Counted from the first letter of the stretch, positions 44,035 through 53,143 are shown. The stretch is 64,000 bases of DNA from Lachnoclostridium sp. An118 (GCF_002160985.1 NZ_NFLQ01000015.1:1-64000), one strand, 5' to 3'. Numbers and translations are program-made. The notes: generated from the sequence alone by a model not told the origin.

Positions 44035-45498
44035 ATGCAAAACAAGAAAAGCGTAAAAGACACTGCATTCCTGGTACTTGCCCTTGTAGTCATCATAGGC
44101 TCCCGGTTTATGCCGGCCATGGGAGGACTTTCCGAAGACGCATGGGCTGTGCTGGGTGTATTTTTCGGTTCACTCATCATGTGGATCGGGATTTCCATTG
44201 ACTGGCCCAGTATGATCACGCTGCTGGCTCTGGGACTGATCCCGATATTCGGATTTTCCGGTACATTTGCAGGGGCGTTCGGCAATACAACGGTAGCCTT
44301 CCTGCTGTTTACCTTCATGCTGGTATATCCGCTTTCCAAGACCAACTTTGTGCGTCGCTGTACCATTTATTTTATCACAAACAGGATCGCAAGAAAAGGA
44401 CCCTGGTATTTTGTGTGTTTCCTGCTTGCGGCTGTGACGTTTATGGGACTTTTTATTTCCCCGTCCGTACTGTTCGTGGCCTTCATGCCCTTCCTGGAGG
44501 ATATCTACCAGGTACTGGGACTTAAGAAGGGCGGCAAGGCCGGAAATATGATCATGATGGGCTCTGCTTTCTGCATCAGCCTTTCCTCCGGTATGACAGC
44601 CATCGGCCATGTGTGGCCCACAATGGCCATCGGGTACTACACAGCGGCTACGGGAAATGATGTAAACCAGTTCCAGTACATGGCTATGGGTATTCCCACA
44701 GGTATCATCCTGATCGTGATCCTGATCCTGATATTTAAATTTATCTACCGTCCGGACGATATGAAGGACATCCAGCCGGATAAGGCCATGAGTCTTCGCG
44801 GAACTGTTCCGGCGGCGGATTTCAAAGAGAAAGTGATACTTGGCGTTATGGCCCTCACCGTATTTCTCTGGGTGGCTCCCAGCCTTGTGCAGAATGTGCT
44901 TCCGGAGTTCTACGAGACCGTCAACAGCTGGTCAACAGCCATGCCTCCGCTTCTTGGATGCATCATCCTGTTCGTTGTGCGTGTGAACGGCGAGAGCATC
45001 ATGAACTTTAAAGAGACTGTCAGCAAGGGGGTCCTCTGGGGCAGCGTACTGATGACAGCGGCAGCCACGCAGCTTGGCTCTTGCCTGACAAACGAGGACG
45101 TAGGCATCAGCTCCTGGCTGACAGGTGCGCTTGAGCCTCTGACAGCAAACCTCCCCGTGATCGGACTGATCCTGTTCTTCATGACATGGGCGGTTATCGA
45201 GACCAACTTCTCGTCCAATATCGTTACCACAACAGTTGTTAGCGCGGTTGCCCTGTCTGTCCTGACAGCCCTTCCGGCAGGTTCCGTGAATGTGGGCGCT
45301 GTTGTATGTATGGTAGGCTTTGCGGCGGCGATCTGCAACATGACGCCGGCAGGACAGAGTACGGTGAACACGGTTGCCATTGGTTCAGGATGGACAGACA
45401 CCAAGTCCATGTTCGTGTGGGGCGGACTGTTTGCCATCGCAGGTATCCTGGTGCTCAGCTTTATCGCATACCCGCTTGGATCTCTGTTCATTGCATAG
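44035..45498 (+). CDS. SLC13/DASS-family Na+:carboxylate symporter
   Basis: A 487-residue membrane protein with about 12 helices (TAFLVLALVVIIGSRFMPAM, LFISPSVLFVAFMPFLEDIY, SAFCISLSSGMTAIGHVWPT). The repeated Ser-Ser-Thr-type motifs and TNFSSNIVTTTVVSAVALSV near the C-terminus match divalent anion:sodium symporters for citrate, succinate or tartrate-like acids. The ATG at 44035 is seven bases from AGGAG; the ATG at 44029 is only one base away. It is divergent from LysR and precedes an FAD oxidoreductase, so the imported acid may be that enzyme's substrate. Confidence 0.85.
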   Translation: MQNKKSVKDTAFLVLALVVIIGSRFMPAMGGLSEDAWAVLGVFFGSLIMWIGISIDWPSMITLLALGLIPIFGFSGTFAGAFGNTTVAFLLFTFMLVYPLSKTNFVRRCTIYFITNRIARKGPWYFVCFLLAAVTFMGLFISPSVLFVAFMPFLEDIYQVLGLKKGGKAGNMIMMGSAFCISLSSGMTAIGHVWPTMAIGYYTAATGNDVNQFQYMAMGIPTGIILIVILILIFKFIYRPDDMKDIQPDKAMSLRGTVPAADFKEKVILGVMALTVFLWVAPSLVQNVLPEFYETVNSWSTAMPPLLGCIILFVVRVNGESIMNFKETVSKGVLWGSVLMTAAATQLGSCLTNEDVGISSWLTGALEPLTANLPVIGLILFFMTWAVIETNFSSNIVTTTVVSAVALSVLTALPAGSVNVGAVVCMVGFAAAICNMTPAGQSTVNTVAIGSGWTDTKSMFVWGGLFAIAGILVLSFIAYPLGSLFIA

Positions 45499-45538
45499 GA
45501 GATAAAAGGATATCTGTTGTGTGAGAGGAGAAATTCAC

Positions 45539-46801
45539 ATGAAAAGAAAATATCAGTATGATGTAGTCGTGGCAGGCGGCGGGACGGCAGGAGTTGCTGC
45601 CGCCGCCGGAGCTGCCATGGCAGGGGCAAAGACACTGCTTATTGAGAGAAATCCTTACCTTGGAGGCGAGGCCACCCATTCCGGCGTGGCTGCCTTCTGC
45701 GGATTTTTCACCTGCGGCGGAAACCCGGTTCGGGTCGTGGAAGGAGCGGGAGAGCTGATCCTGAAAGAGATGAAGGCTCTCAGCGAAAGCTCCTGGAACT
45801 ATGTTGTCTCTGCCACGGGAAATAAAAATGTCAATTTTCATCCGGAGTATCTGAAGTGCGCCATGGACAATGTGCTGGAAAAGACCGGCGTCACCTGCTT
45901 TTTCCACACAAGGATCACAGGCGTTTGCGCGGAGGAGCGGGCAGTGACAGCCCTTGAATGCGTGGACGATGAGGGGGGCTTCCTGGTGGAGGCAAAGGCG
46001 TTTGTGGACACGACCGGAGACGCCAATGTGGTCCACCTGGCGGGCGCTCCGACGCTCTGGGGAGATGAAAACGGGAATGTGCAGGCGGCCACGCTTCCCT
46101 TCCGCTTAAGCGGCGTGGACACCTCCTGTGACCTGACGCCTCAGGCGGTGGAGAAGGCAGTCATACGGGCAAAGGAGGATGGTATTCCCCACCTGACAAA
46201 GGAGAAGGGCTTCATCCTGAAAAGGGAAGGCTCGGATCAGGTGGCAGTCCTGCTTCCCAGCACCATCCCCGCAGGCCTGGACTGCGAGGAGCTCACGAAA
46301 ATGGAGCTGGATACGAGAAGACAGGTGCTCTACTACGTGGAGGCCTTTAAAAAGTATCTCCACGGCATGGAGGACTGTGAGCTGACAGTCATCGGCCCGG
46401 CCATCGGCTTCCGGGAGACGAGGCGGATGAAGGGCAAGGAGATCATCACGGCAGAGGATGTGCTGGGAAGGAGAAAGCGGCCCGATGGTGTGGCCAGGGC
46501 CGGATGGAAGCCGGAGATCCACATGGATGCCAACAAGATGGGAACCTACATCGAGGTGTCTGAGGGAAGCTGGTTTGACGTGCCACTGGGCGCTCTCCAG
46601 TGCGAGAGCCTGGACAATCTCTACGGTGCCGGAAGGATGGTGTCCTCCGAGCAGACAGCCCACGCGGCGGTCCGGGTCATGGGAACATGCTTTGCTACCG
46701 GGCATGCAGCAGGCGTGGCGGCGGCCTGCCAGGCGCTTCACGGTGAGGCTCCGGCAGAGGCGGTGCGCGCGGAGTTGGAGAAGCAGGGAGCGCTTCTGTA
46801 A
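45539..46801 (+). CDS. FAD-dependent oxidoreductase of unknown substrate
   Basis: A 420-residue flavoprotein. The N-terminal dinucleotide fold is DVVVAGGGTAGVAAAAGAAM, followed by LLIERNPYLGGEAT. FVDTTGDANVVHLAGAP in the middle and LYGAGRMVSSEQTAHAAVRV at the end match the FAD_oxidored (PF12831-like) group. No iron-sulfur motif or signal peptide is seen. The ATG at 45539 follows GAGAGGAG. It lies 40 bases after the carboxylate transporter and is likely in one operon. The substrate is not known. Confidence 0.82.
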   Translation: MKRKYQYDVVVAGGGTAGVAAAAGAAMAGAKTLLIERNPYLGGEATHSGVAAFCGFFTCGGNPVRVVEGAGELILKEMKALSESSWNYVVSATGNKNVNFHPEYLKCAMDNVLEKTGVTCFFHTRITGVCAEERAVTALECVDDEGGFLVEAKAFVDTTGDANVVHLAGAPTLWGDENGNVQAATLPFRLSGVDTSCDLTPQAVEKAVIRAKEDGIPHLTKEKGFILKREGSDQVAVLLPSTIPAGLDCEELTKMELDTRRQVLYYVEAFKKYLHGMEDCELTVIGPAIGFRETRRMKGKEIITAEDVLGRRKRPDGVARAGWKPEIHMDANKMGTYIEVSEGSWFDVPLGALQCESLDNLYGAGRMVSSEQTAHAAVRVMGTCFATGHAAGVAAACQALHGEAPAEAVRAELEKQGALL

Positions 46802-46856
46802 CACGGTTGTAAAGAAGTACGAAATTATATAAAAGAGACAGGGAAGGAGACGGATC

Positions 46857-47417
46857 ATGACACTTGAGGAAGCTCGCGCGGATATTGACGCTGTGGATAC
46901 ACAGATGAAACCTTTGTTTTTGAAGAGAATGGAATGTGCAAAAAAAGTGGCCGAGGTGAAGGCCCAGACAGGGGGCGATGTGTTCGTCCTCGAGAGAGAA
47001 CTTTCCATTATCGAGAAGAGAGCCGGGGATGTGGACAAGGAAGTTTACGATGAGTATGTTACATTCCTGCGCCATCTTATGAGCGTCAGCAGAAGATACC
47101 AGTACGGCAAGCTGACAGCCATGCAGGACGCAGTGGTGGATGGCGCTGCGGCTGCGGCAGGCGTGGATAAAAATGCCGCCCACACGCGGGTGGAGATATC
47201 CTTTACCTGCCCGGCGGCGACCAGCGATCTCAATCTGTTCATCAATATGACAAAGCTGAACAAGATTGCCATAGACAGCATGAATCTGTCTACAGAGGGC
47301 GGAGTACAGAAGATCACCATGACTCTGGACGGGAATCTGAAGGAGAGCAACATGAGGCGCCTCCTCTGCCAGATTGGCAAAGAGGCGGACGATTTTAAGA
47401 TCCTGGCAGTAAAATAG
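46857..47417 (+). CDS. Chorismate mutase (AroQ) fused to an ACT-like domain
   Basis: A 186-residue protein. Residues 1-90 are an AroQ chorismate mutase, which turns chorismate into prephenate. The active-site positions are kept: Arg in LEEARADID, Arg in LFLKRMECAKK, Lys in EVKAQTG, Arg-Glu in VLERELSI, and Ser...Gln in SVSRRYQ. The remaining 95 residues have a beta-alpha-beta-beta-alpha-beta pattern (TRVEISFTCP, SDLNLFINMTKLNK, KITMTLDG, SNMRRLLCQIG, FKILAVK) like an ACT regulatory domain. There is no prephenate dehydratase between them. It follows the FAD enzyme after 55 bases. Confidence 0.8.
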   Translation: MTLEEARADIDAVDTQMKPLFLKRMECAKKVAEVKAQTGGDVFVLERELSIIEKRAGDVDKEVYDEYVTFLRHLMSVSRRYQYGKLTAMQDAVVDGAAAAAGVDKNAAHTRVEISFTCPAATSDLNLFINMTKLNKIAIDSMNLSTEGGVQKITMTLDGNLKESNMRRLLCQIGKEADDFKILAVK

Positions 47418-47454
47418 TGGCTGTCCGTCTGGAATGGACAGCGTGAAAGCAAGG

Positions 47455-47494
47455 GAACCCGGCGGGGCTGCGAGCAGCTCTTCCGGGTTCTTTT
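47455..47494 (+). terminator. Terminator after the AroQ-ACT gene
   Basis: GAACCCGG (47455-47462) pairs with CCGGGTTC (47483-47490), with GCTGC/GAGCAGC pairing inside, followed by TTTT. It lies between convergent genes. Confidence 0.8.
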
Positions 47495-47513
47495 CCTGTT
47501 CCGGGCGATATTT

Positions 47514-48050
47514 TTAGAGAAGCTTCTCAAAGGCGATCCTCGGGTCTCCGTCCTCAGCCCCGCCTTTCAGGAAGATGGTGCCGCAGCGGGCGAAGCCGGA
47601 TTTCTCAAGGGCCCTCTGCATGGGCAGATTTCCCTCGTGGGTGTCGATGCGGATGCTGTCCATGCCGCTTTCCCGGGCCAGGGCAGCGACCTCCTCAAAG
47701 AGACGGCCCGCATACCCTCTCCCCCGCAGAGAGGCGTTCACGGCCATGCGGTGGATGGCAGCGTAGGCGGGTGCTTTTCCGTCCCTGTTTTGGGTCAGCC
47801 ACTGTCCGCCGTAAATTTCCCCGTAGGACGCGTCTTCGGTGAAGGTGACAGCGCACACGGCGGCGATATGCCCCTCCTCCTCCAGCACATAGCCAAAGCC
47901 TGTGGCTGTGTCCGAGAGGAAGGTCTGCCTGTCCGGGTAGCCCTTCTGCCACTGGTCCAGTCCCTGGGACCTGAGAAAGGTGCGGGCCCGCTCTGTGATT
48001 TCCATGATCTCTTCCATATCATCCGGTGTGGAATGTCTGAATGCTGTCAT
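47514..48050 (-). CDS. GNAT-family N-acetyltransferase
   Basis: A 178-residue acetyltransferase. The acetyl-CoA site is seen in IHRMAVNASLRGRGYAGRLF, with RGRGYAG fitting the Q/RxxGxG/A motif. MDSIRIDTHEGNLPMQRALE and KSGFARCGTIFL complete the fold. GGAGG precedes the ATG by eight bases. The acceptor is unknown. It is divergent from the M16C peptidase gene. Confidence 0.85.
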   Translation of the reverse strand: MTAFRHSTPDDMEEIMEITERARTFLRSQGLDQWQKGYPDRQTFLSDTATGFGYVLEEEGHIAAVCAVTFTEDASYGEIYGGQWLTQNRDGKAPAYAAIHRMAVNASLRGRGYAGRLFEEVAALARESGMDSIRIDTHEGNLPMQRALEKSGFARCGTIFLKGGAEDGDPRIAFEKLL

Positions 48051-48224
48051 TTGTATATCCTCCGATCTGCTTTTTTCAATCTGCCCTGACTATAGCACAT
48101 CCTGAGATTTTTTTCATCTGGTCAGGGGGGTAAAAAGAGATGATTAGCTTTCTTATTTGCGGGAAAACTGCTATAATATATGTTCAGATAAAAAGAGATC
48201 AAAGAAGAAACGGGGATAGATAGT

Positions 48225-51146
48225 ATGGAGATAAAAAACTGCAGAGCATATGAGCTGATCCGACGGGAGGAGCTGGAGGGGCTCAGATCCACGGGCTACC
48301 TCTTAAGACACAGGAGGAGCGGAGCAAGAGTGGTCCTCATCGAAAATGACGATGATAACAAAGTGTTCAGCATCGCCTTCCGCACACCGCCTTCAGACAG
48401 CACCGGGGTGCCTCATATCATGGAGCACTCGGTCCTGTGCGGGTCAAAGCATTTTCCGGCAAAGGATCCTTTTGTGGAGCTGGTGAAGGGCTCCCTGAAC
48501 ACATTTCTAAATGCCATGACCTACCCGGACAAGACGGTCTATCCGGTGGCCAGCTGCAATGACAGGGATTTCCAGAACCTGATGCATGTGTATATGGACG
48601 CTGTGCTGTATCCGAATATTTACGAGCACGATGAGATCTTCCGCCAGGAGGGGTGGAGCTACCGTCTGGAGGAGAAGGACGGGAAGCTGACCTACAACGG
48701 GGTCGTGTACAATGAGATGAAGGGGGCCTTTTCCTCACCTGAGGGTGTGCTGGACAGAGTGGTGCTGAATACCCTGTTCCCGGACACCTCCTACGCCAAT
48801 GAGTCCGGCGGGGACCCGGAGGTGATCCCGGAGCTGACCTACGGGCAGTTCCTGGATTTTCACCGGAGATATTACCATCCGTCCAACAGCTACATTTACC
48901 TCTACGGGGATATGGACATGGAGGAGAAGCTGAACTGGCTGGATGCGGAATATCTGAGCGCCTATGAGAATGAGCCGGTGGACTCGGCCATCCGTCTGCA
49001 GAAGCCTTTTGACAGGATGGTGGAAAAGGAGATCCCCTACTCCATCGCAAGCGATGAACCGGAGGAGGATAACACCTACCTCTCTTACAATAAAGTGATC
49101 GGCACCAGCCTGGACAAAGAGCTGTATCTGGCTTTCCAGATCCTGGATTACGCTCTTCTGTCCGCGCCGGGAGCGCCCCTCAAGAAGGCGCTGACAGACG
49201 CCGGTATCGGAAAGGACATCATGGGCTCCTACGACAACGGCATCTACCAGCCCATCTTCTCTGTTGTTGCCAAAAATGCCAACGCGGAGCAGAAAGAGGA
49301 ATTTATCCGCATCATCGAAGAGGTGCTGACAGATGCAGCGGACAAAGGCATAGACAAGAAAGCCTTGGAGGCGGGGATCAACTACCATGAATTCCGGTAC
49401 AGGGAGGCGGACTTCGGCAGCTATCCCAAGGGACTTATGTACGGGCTGCAGATGATGGACAGCTGGCTCTACGATGAAAACGAGCCATTTATGCACATTG
49501 ATGCCCTGGATACATTTGCGTTCCTGAAAAGTCAGGTGGGAACAGGGTACTATGAGGAGCTGATCCGGAAATACCTGCTGGACAACACTCACGGGGCCAT
49601 TGTCGTGGTGAAGCCGGAGAAGGGCCGCACGGCCAGGATGGACAGGGAGCTGGAGGAGAAGCTGGAGGCCCTCAAGGACAGCCTCAGCGATGCCCAGAAA
49701 GAGCGCTTGGTGGAGCAGACCAAAGAGCTGGAGGACTACCAGTCCCAGCCGGACAGGCCGGAGGATATTGAGAAGATCCCCGTGCTGCAGAGGACGGATA
49801 TTTCCCGGGAGATTGCGCCCATCATCAACGAGGAGATGACACTTGCCGGTGTGCCTGCTGTGTTCCACGAGACCTGGACCAACGGGATCGGCTATGTGGA
49901 TCTGATGTTTGATCTTTCGGATGTGCCGGAGGAACTGCTGGGGTATGTGGGTATCCTTCAGTCCGTGCTGGGCATTATCGACACGGAGAACTACGGATAC
50001 GGGGAACTGTTCAACGAGATCAACAGCCACACCGGCGGTATCGGCACATCCCTGGAGCTCTACAACGATGTGACAAGAGTGGAGGAGAAGGCATTCCGGG
50101 CCACCTTTGAGATCAAGGCAAAGGCTATGTACGGCCAGCTCCCCTTTGCCTTCCGCATGATGAGGGAGATCCTGACCGGGTCAAAACTGGAGGATACAAA
50201 GCGGATCAGGGAGATACTGGATATGCTGAAATCCCGGCTCCTCATGCGGTTCCAGTCCTCGGGACACACCACGGCCGCCCTGCGGGCACTGTCCTACGCC
50301 TCGCCCTCGGCGAAATTCAAGGATATGACAAACGGCATTGAGTTCTATCAGTTCGTGGCAGACCTGACAGACCACTTTGAGGAGAGAAAAGAGGACCTGA
50401 CCCGGACCCTTGAGACCCTGACCCGCCATATCTTCCGGGGAGACAATATGATGGTCAGCTACACCGCCTCCCGGGAAGGACTGGAAGGGATGGAGGAGCT
50501 GGCAGGAGAGATGAAGGAGAGCCTCTTCGCCGGGGAGGCGCAGGGGACGCCCTGCGTGATCCACTGCCAGAAGAAGAACGAGGGCTTCAGGACAGCCTCC
50601 AAGGTCCAGTATGTGGCCCGCACCGGCAACTTCATCGACCACGGGGCGTCCTACACAGGGGCCCTGCAGATACTGAAGGTGATCCTGAGCTACGACTACC
50701 TGTGGCAGAATATCCGCGTCAAGGGCGGTGCCTACGGCTGCATGAGCAGCTTTAACCGGATCGGGGAGGGATATCTGGTCTCTTATCGTGATCCTCATTT
50801 AAAGCGCACCATGGACGTGTACGAGGGTGTTGCGGACTATCTGAGAAGCTTCACAGTCAGCGACCGGGATATGAACAAATATATCATAGGTACCATCAGC
50901 AATCTGGATCAGCCTATGACCCCGGCGGCCAAGGGAGACAGGTCCATGAACCTTTATATGAACCATGTCAGCGCTGAGATGATACGGGCAGAACGGGCCC
51001 AGGTGCTGGACGCCACCCAGGAGGATATCCGGGCTCTGGCAGGCGTTGTGGAGGCTATGCTGGCGGCGGACCAGATCTGCGTCATCGGAAGCGAGGAGAA
51101 AATTGAGGAAAACAGGGACATGTTTGACAGTGTGACAAACTTTTAA
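48225..51146 (+). CDS. M16C zinc peptidase (presequence-protease/insulinase type)
   Basis: A 973-residue peptidase. The inverted zinc motif is PHIMEHSVLCGSKHFP (HxxEH), with a downstream glutamate in YNEMKGAFSSPE. The two halves, each of about 450-500 residues, form the enclosed chamber of the family. QNIRVKGGAYGC in the second half is the conserved R/Y substrate-binding element. It probably degrades small peptides in the cytoplasm, since no signal peptide is present. TATAAT (48172-48177) marks its promoter. It is followed by a palindromic REP-like element rather than an ordinary terminator. Confidence 0.92.
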   Translation: MEIKNCRAYELIRREELEGLRSTGYLLRHRRSGARVVLIENDDDNKVFSIAFRTPPSDSTGVPHIMEHSVLCGSKHFPAKDPFVELVKGSLNTFLNAMTYPDKTVYPVASCNDRDFQNLMHVYMDAVLYPNIYEHDEIFRQEGWSYRLEEKDGKLTYNGVVYNEMKGAFSSPEGVLDRVVLNTLFPDTSYANESGGDPEVIPELTYGQFLDFHRRYYHPSNSYIYLYGDMDMEEKLNWLDAEYLSAYENEPVDSAIRLQKPFDRMVEKEIPYSIASDEPEEDNTYLSYNKVIGTSLDKELYLAFQILDYALLSAPGAPLKKALTDAGIGKDIMGSYDNGIYQPIFSVVAKNANAEQKEEFIRIIEEVLTDAADKGIDKKALEAGINYHEFRYREADFGSYPKGLMYGLQMMDSWLYDENEPFMHIDALDTFAFLKSQVGTGYYEELIRKYLLDNTHGAIVVVKPEKGRTARMDRELEEKLEALKDSLSDAQKERLVEQTKELEDYQSQPDRPEDIEKIPVLQRTDISREIAPIINEEMTLAGVPAVFHETWTNGIGYVDLMFDLSDVPEELLGYVGILQSVLGIIDTENYGYGELFNEINSHTGGIGTSLELYNDVTRVEEKAFRATFEIKAKAMYGQLPFAFRMMREILTGSKLEDTKRIREILDMLKSRLLMRFQSSGHTTAALRALSYASPSAKFKDMTNGIEFYQFVADLTDHFEERKEDLTRTLETLTRHIFRGDNMMVSYTASREGLEGMEELAGEMKESLFAGEAQGTPCVIHCQKKNEGFRTASKVQYVARTGNFIDHGASYTGALQILKVILSYDYLWQNIRVKGGAYGCMSSFNRIGEGYLVSYRDPHLKRTMDVYEGVADYLRSFTVSDRDMNKYIIGTISNLDQPMTPAAKGDRSMNLYMNHVSAEMIRAERAQVLDATQEDIRALAGVVEAMLAADQICVIGSEEKIEENRDMFDSVTNF

Positions 51147-51223
51147 CAGGGGACGTAACACTTTTAAAAAGTGTTACGTCCGGATTAACACTAACTGGTG
51201 CGCAATTGTGCGCGATCCCCTGT
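51146..51223. repeat. Solo REP-like palindromic element (copy A)
   Basis: A perfect 31-base palindrome (51151-51181, arms GGACGTAACACTTTT) is followed by CTAACTGGTG and a second hairpin, GCGCA-ATTG-TGCGC. Outer arms ACAGGGGA (51146-51153) and TCCCCTGT (51216-51223) close the unit. The order TTACGTCCGGA, TTAA, CTAACTGGTG, then AATTGTG is shared with both copies flanking the transposase gene at 59 kb. It overlaps the last base of the M16C gene and precedes era. Confidence 0.8.
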
Positions 51224-51246
51224 GAAATGGAGTAAAAGGAGTTAAT

Positions 51247-52143
51247 ATGACAGACAATTTTAAATCGGGTTTTGCGACTCTCATAGGTCGCCCAAATGTC
51301 GGGAAATCAACGCTCATGAACTATCTGATCGGCCAGAAGATTGCGATAACATCCAACAAGCCCCAGACTACGAGGAACAGGATACAGACCGTGCTGACCA
51401 CGGAGGAGGGCCAGATCATCTTTGTGGACACGCCGGGCATACATAAGGCGAAGAACAAGCTGGGCGAGTATATGGTCAATATCGCTGAGCGCACCCTGAA
51501 CGAGGTGGACGTGGTGCTCTGGCTCGTGGAGCCCACCACGTTTATCGGGGCAGGTGAAAAGCACATTGCGGACCAGCTCCGGAAGGTGACAACACCGGTG
51601 ATCCTTGTGATCAACAAGGTGGATATGGTAAAGAAGGAGGACGTGCTCCCTGCTATCGCCGCCTACAAGGACCTCTACGATTTTGCCGAAATCGTGCCTG
51701 TATCTGCCAGGAGCGGAGAAAATACGGATGAGCTCCTGAAGGTGATCATGAAATACCTGCCCTTTGGCCCGCAGTTCTACGATGAGGACACCATCACAGA
51801 CCAGCCGGAGCGCCAGATCGTGGCTGAACTGATAAGGGAGAAGGCCCTTCACTGCTTAAATGAAGAAATCCCCCACGGCATCGCCGTGACGATAGAGAGC
51901 ATGAAAAAAAACAGGAAGGTCATGCACATCGATGCTACCATTATCTGCGAGCGGGACAGCCACAAGGGGATAATCATTGGAAAACAAGGAAATATGTTGA
52001 AAAAGATCGGCAGCACAGCCCGGTACGAAATTGAGAAAATGCTGGGATGCCAGGTAAATCTGAAGCTCTGGGTGAAGGTGAAAAAGGACTGGAGAGACAG
52101 TGAATACCTGATGAAAAATTTTGGATACCGGGAGGATGAATAA
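51247..52143 (+). CDS. era: GTPase Era
   Basis: An essential GTPase that binds 16S rRNA during 30S maturation. It has 298 residues. [14 protein letters not shown] (G1), TRNRI (G2 region), VDTPGIHKAKN (G3) and INKVDMVKK (G4) are clear. The C-terminal KH domain has ERDSHKGIIIGKQGNMLKKI (GxxG in GKQG). AAGGAG precedes the ATG. It lies just after a REP-like element and before a YqzL-like gene and recO, the usual era-yqzL-recO order. Confidence 0.96.
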   Translation: MTDNFKSGFATLIGRPNVGKSTLMNYLIGQKIAITSNKPQTTRNRIQTVLTTEEGQIIFVDTPGIHKAKNKLGEYMVNIAERTLNEVDVVLWLVEPTTFIGAGEKHIADQLRKVTTPVILVINKVDMVKKEDVLPAIAAYKDLYDFAEIVPVSARSGENTDELLKVIMKYLPFGPQFYDEDTITDQPERQIVAELIREKALHCLNEEIPHGIAVTIESMKKNRKVMHIDATIICERDSHKGIIIGKQGNMLKKIGSTARYEIEKMLGCQVNLKLWVKVKKDWRDSEYLMKNFGYREDE

Positions 52144-52198
52144 AAAGAACTGTCCAGAGGAGATGCTAACCTCATCAGGAACAGGATGAGGTGATACA

Positions 52199-52384
52199 AT
52201 GGAAGGATACTGGGACAGGTTCATGCGCTCGGGAGCGGTCAAAGACTATCTCGAGTACAAGGGAATGGAAAGATGCATGGAGATCATGCAGAAGTATGAC
52301 AGCGCTGTGGCCGGGATGGGAGAGGAGAAAAGTGGAGCAGATAATGTTGACAGGGATGGTCCTTTTGACCACTCCTATCGGTGA
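52199..52384 (+). CDS. Small YqzL-like protein between era and recO
   Basis: A 61-residue protein whose start YWDRFMRSGAVKDYLEYKGM recalls the YqzL family pattern (W-x-x-F-x-x-(T/S)G-x-x-x-x-YL-x-YK) found between era and recO in Firmicutes. GAGGTG lies eight bases before the ATG. It runs 41 bases into the start of recO in another frame, suggesting coupled translation. The C-terminal 20 residues, which lie over the recO start, are probably not conserved. Its function is unknown. Confidence 0.65.
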   Translation: MEGYWDRFMRSGAVKDYLEYKGMERCMEIMQKYDSAVAGMGEEKSGADNVDRDGPFDHSYR

Positions 52385-53078
52385 ATATGATAAGCGGGTC
52401 GTGCTGCTGACAAAGGAGCGGGGCAAGATTGCCGCATTTGCCAGGGGGGCGCGCAGGCCAAACAGCCTCCTGGCAGGTGCGACTGAACCCTTCTCCTTTG
52501 GCAGCTTTTCCCTGTATGAGGGGCGCACCTCCTACACGCTGGTATCCGCCTCTATCTCCAACTACTTTGCGGAGCTGCGGATGGACGTGGAGGGAGCCTG
52601 CTACGGGTTCTATTTTATGGACATTGCCAACTACTATGCACGGGAGGCGAATGATGAGACCCAGCTCCTGAAGCTGCTCTATCAGACCCTCCGGGCCCTG
52701 GCCAAGAAGTCCATCCCTGATAAACTGATACGGTACATATATGAGCTGAAGTCCATTACCATTAACGGAGAAGGACCGGATGTTTTCCACTGTGTAGTCT
52801 GCAGGAAAAATGCGGAGGGCAGCTCCTTCAGCCCCCTTAAGGGCGGCCTGGTATGTGACGGGTGCCGGCACCTCAGCGCGGACTGTCTGCCCATGGACCC
52901 ATCCACCCTCTACACGATGCAGTACATCGAGACTTCCAGCATTGAAAAGCTGTACACTTTTGCTGTCTCGGAGAAGGTGTTGGGTGAGCTGGGCCTGATC
53001 ATGAAAAGGTACATGGAAATCTATGTGGACCGCCATTTTAAGTCGCTGGATATACTGGAGCAGATGATCGGGGCTTGA
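52344..53078 (+). CDS. recO: DNA repair protein RecO
   Basis: Loads RecA on SSB-coated DNA together with RecR. It has 244 residues, and the N-terminal OB fold reads MLTGMVLLTTPIGEYDKRVV and RGARRPNSLLAGATEPFSFG. The C-terminal zinc site is CVVCRKN and CDGCRH. The frame is open further upstream, but the ATG at 52344, with GGAG seven bases before it, gives the standard start and length. Confidence 0.92.
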   Translation: MLTGMVLLTTPIGEYDKRVVLLTKERGKIAAFARGARRPNSLLAGATEPFSFGSFSLYEGRTSYTLVSASISNYFAELRMDVEGACYGFYFMDIANYYAREANDETQLLKLLYQTLRALAKKSIPDKLIRYIYELKSITINGEGPDVFHCVVCRKNAEGSSFSPLKGGLVCDGCRHLSADCLPMDPSTLYTMQYIETSSIEKLYTFAVSEKVLGELGLIMKRYMEIYVDRHFKSLDILEQMIGA

Positions 53079-53103
53079 AAACTGCGGTGGTTAACGGTAT
53101 AAT
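53075..53103 (+). promoter_or_regulatory. glyS promoter
   Basis: TTGAAA (53075-53080), 17 bases, TATAAT (53098-53103). The -35 overlaps the recO stop codon. Confidence 0.65.
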
Positions 53104-53143
53104 ATTGACATTATCCAGAACTATATAAAGGAGAGGAAGAAAA

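Noticed and set aside
53079-53143. T-box leader for glyS
   Set aside because: Only 65 bases separate recO and glyS; there is no room for a T-box and no T-box core sequence.
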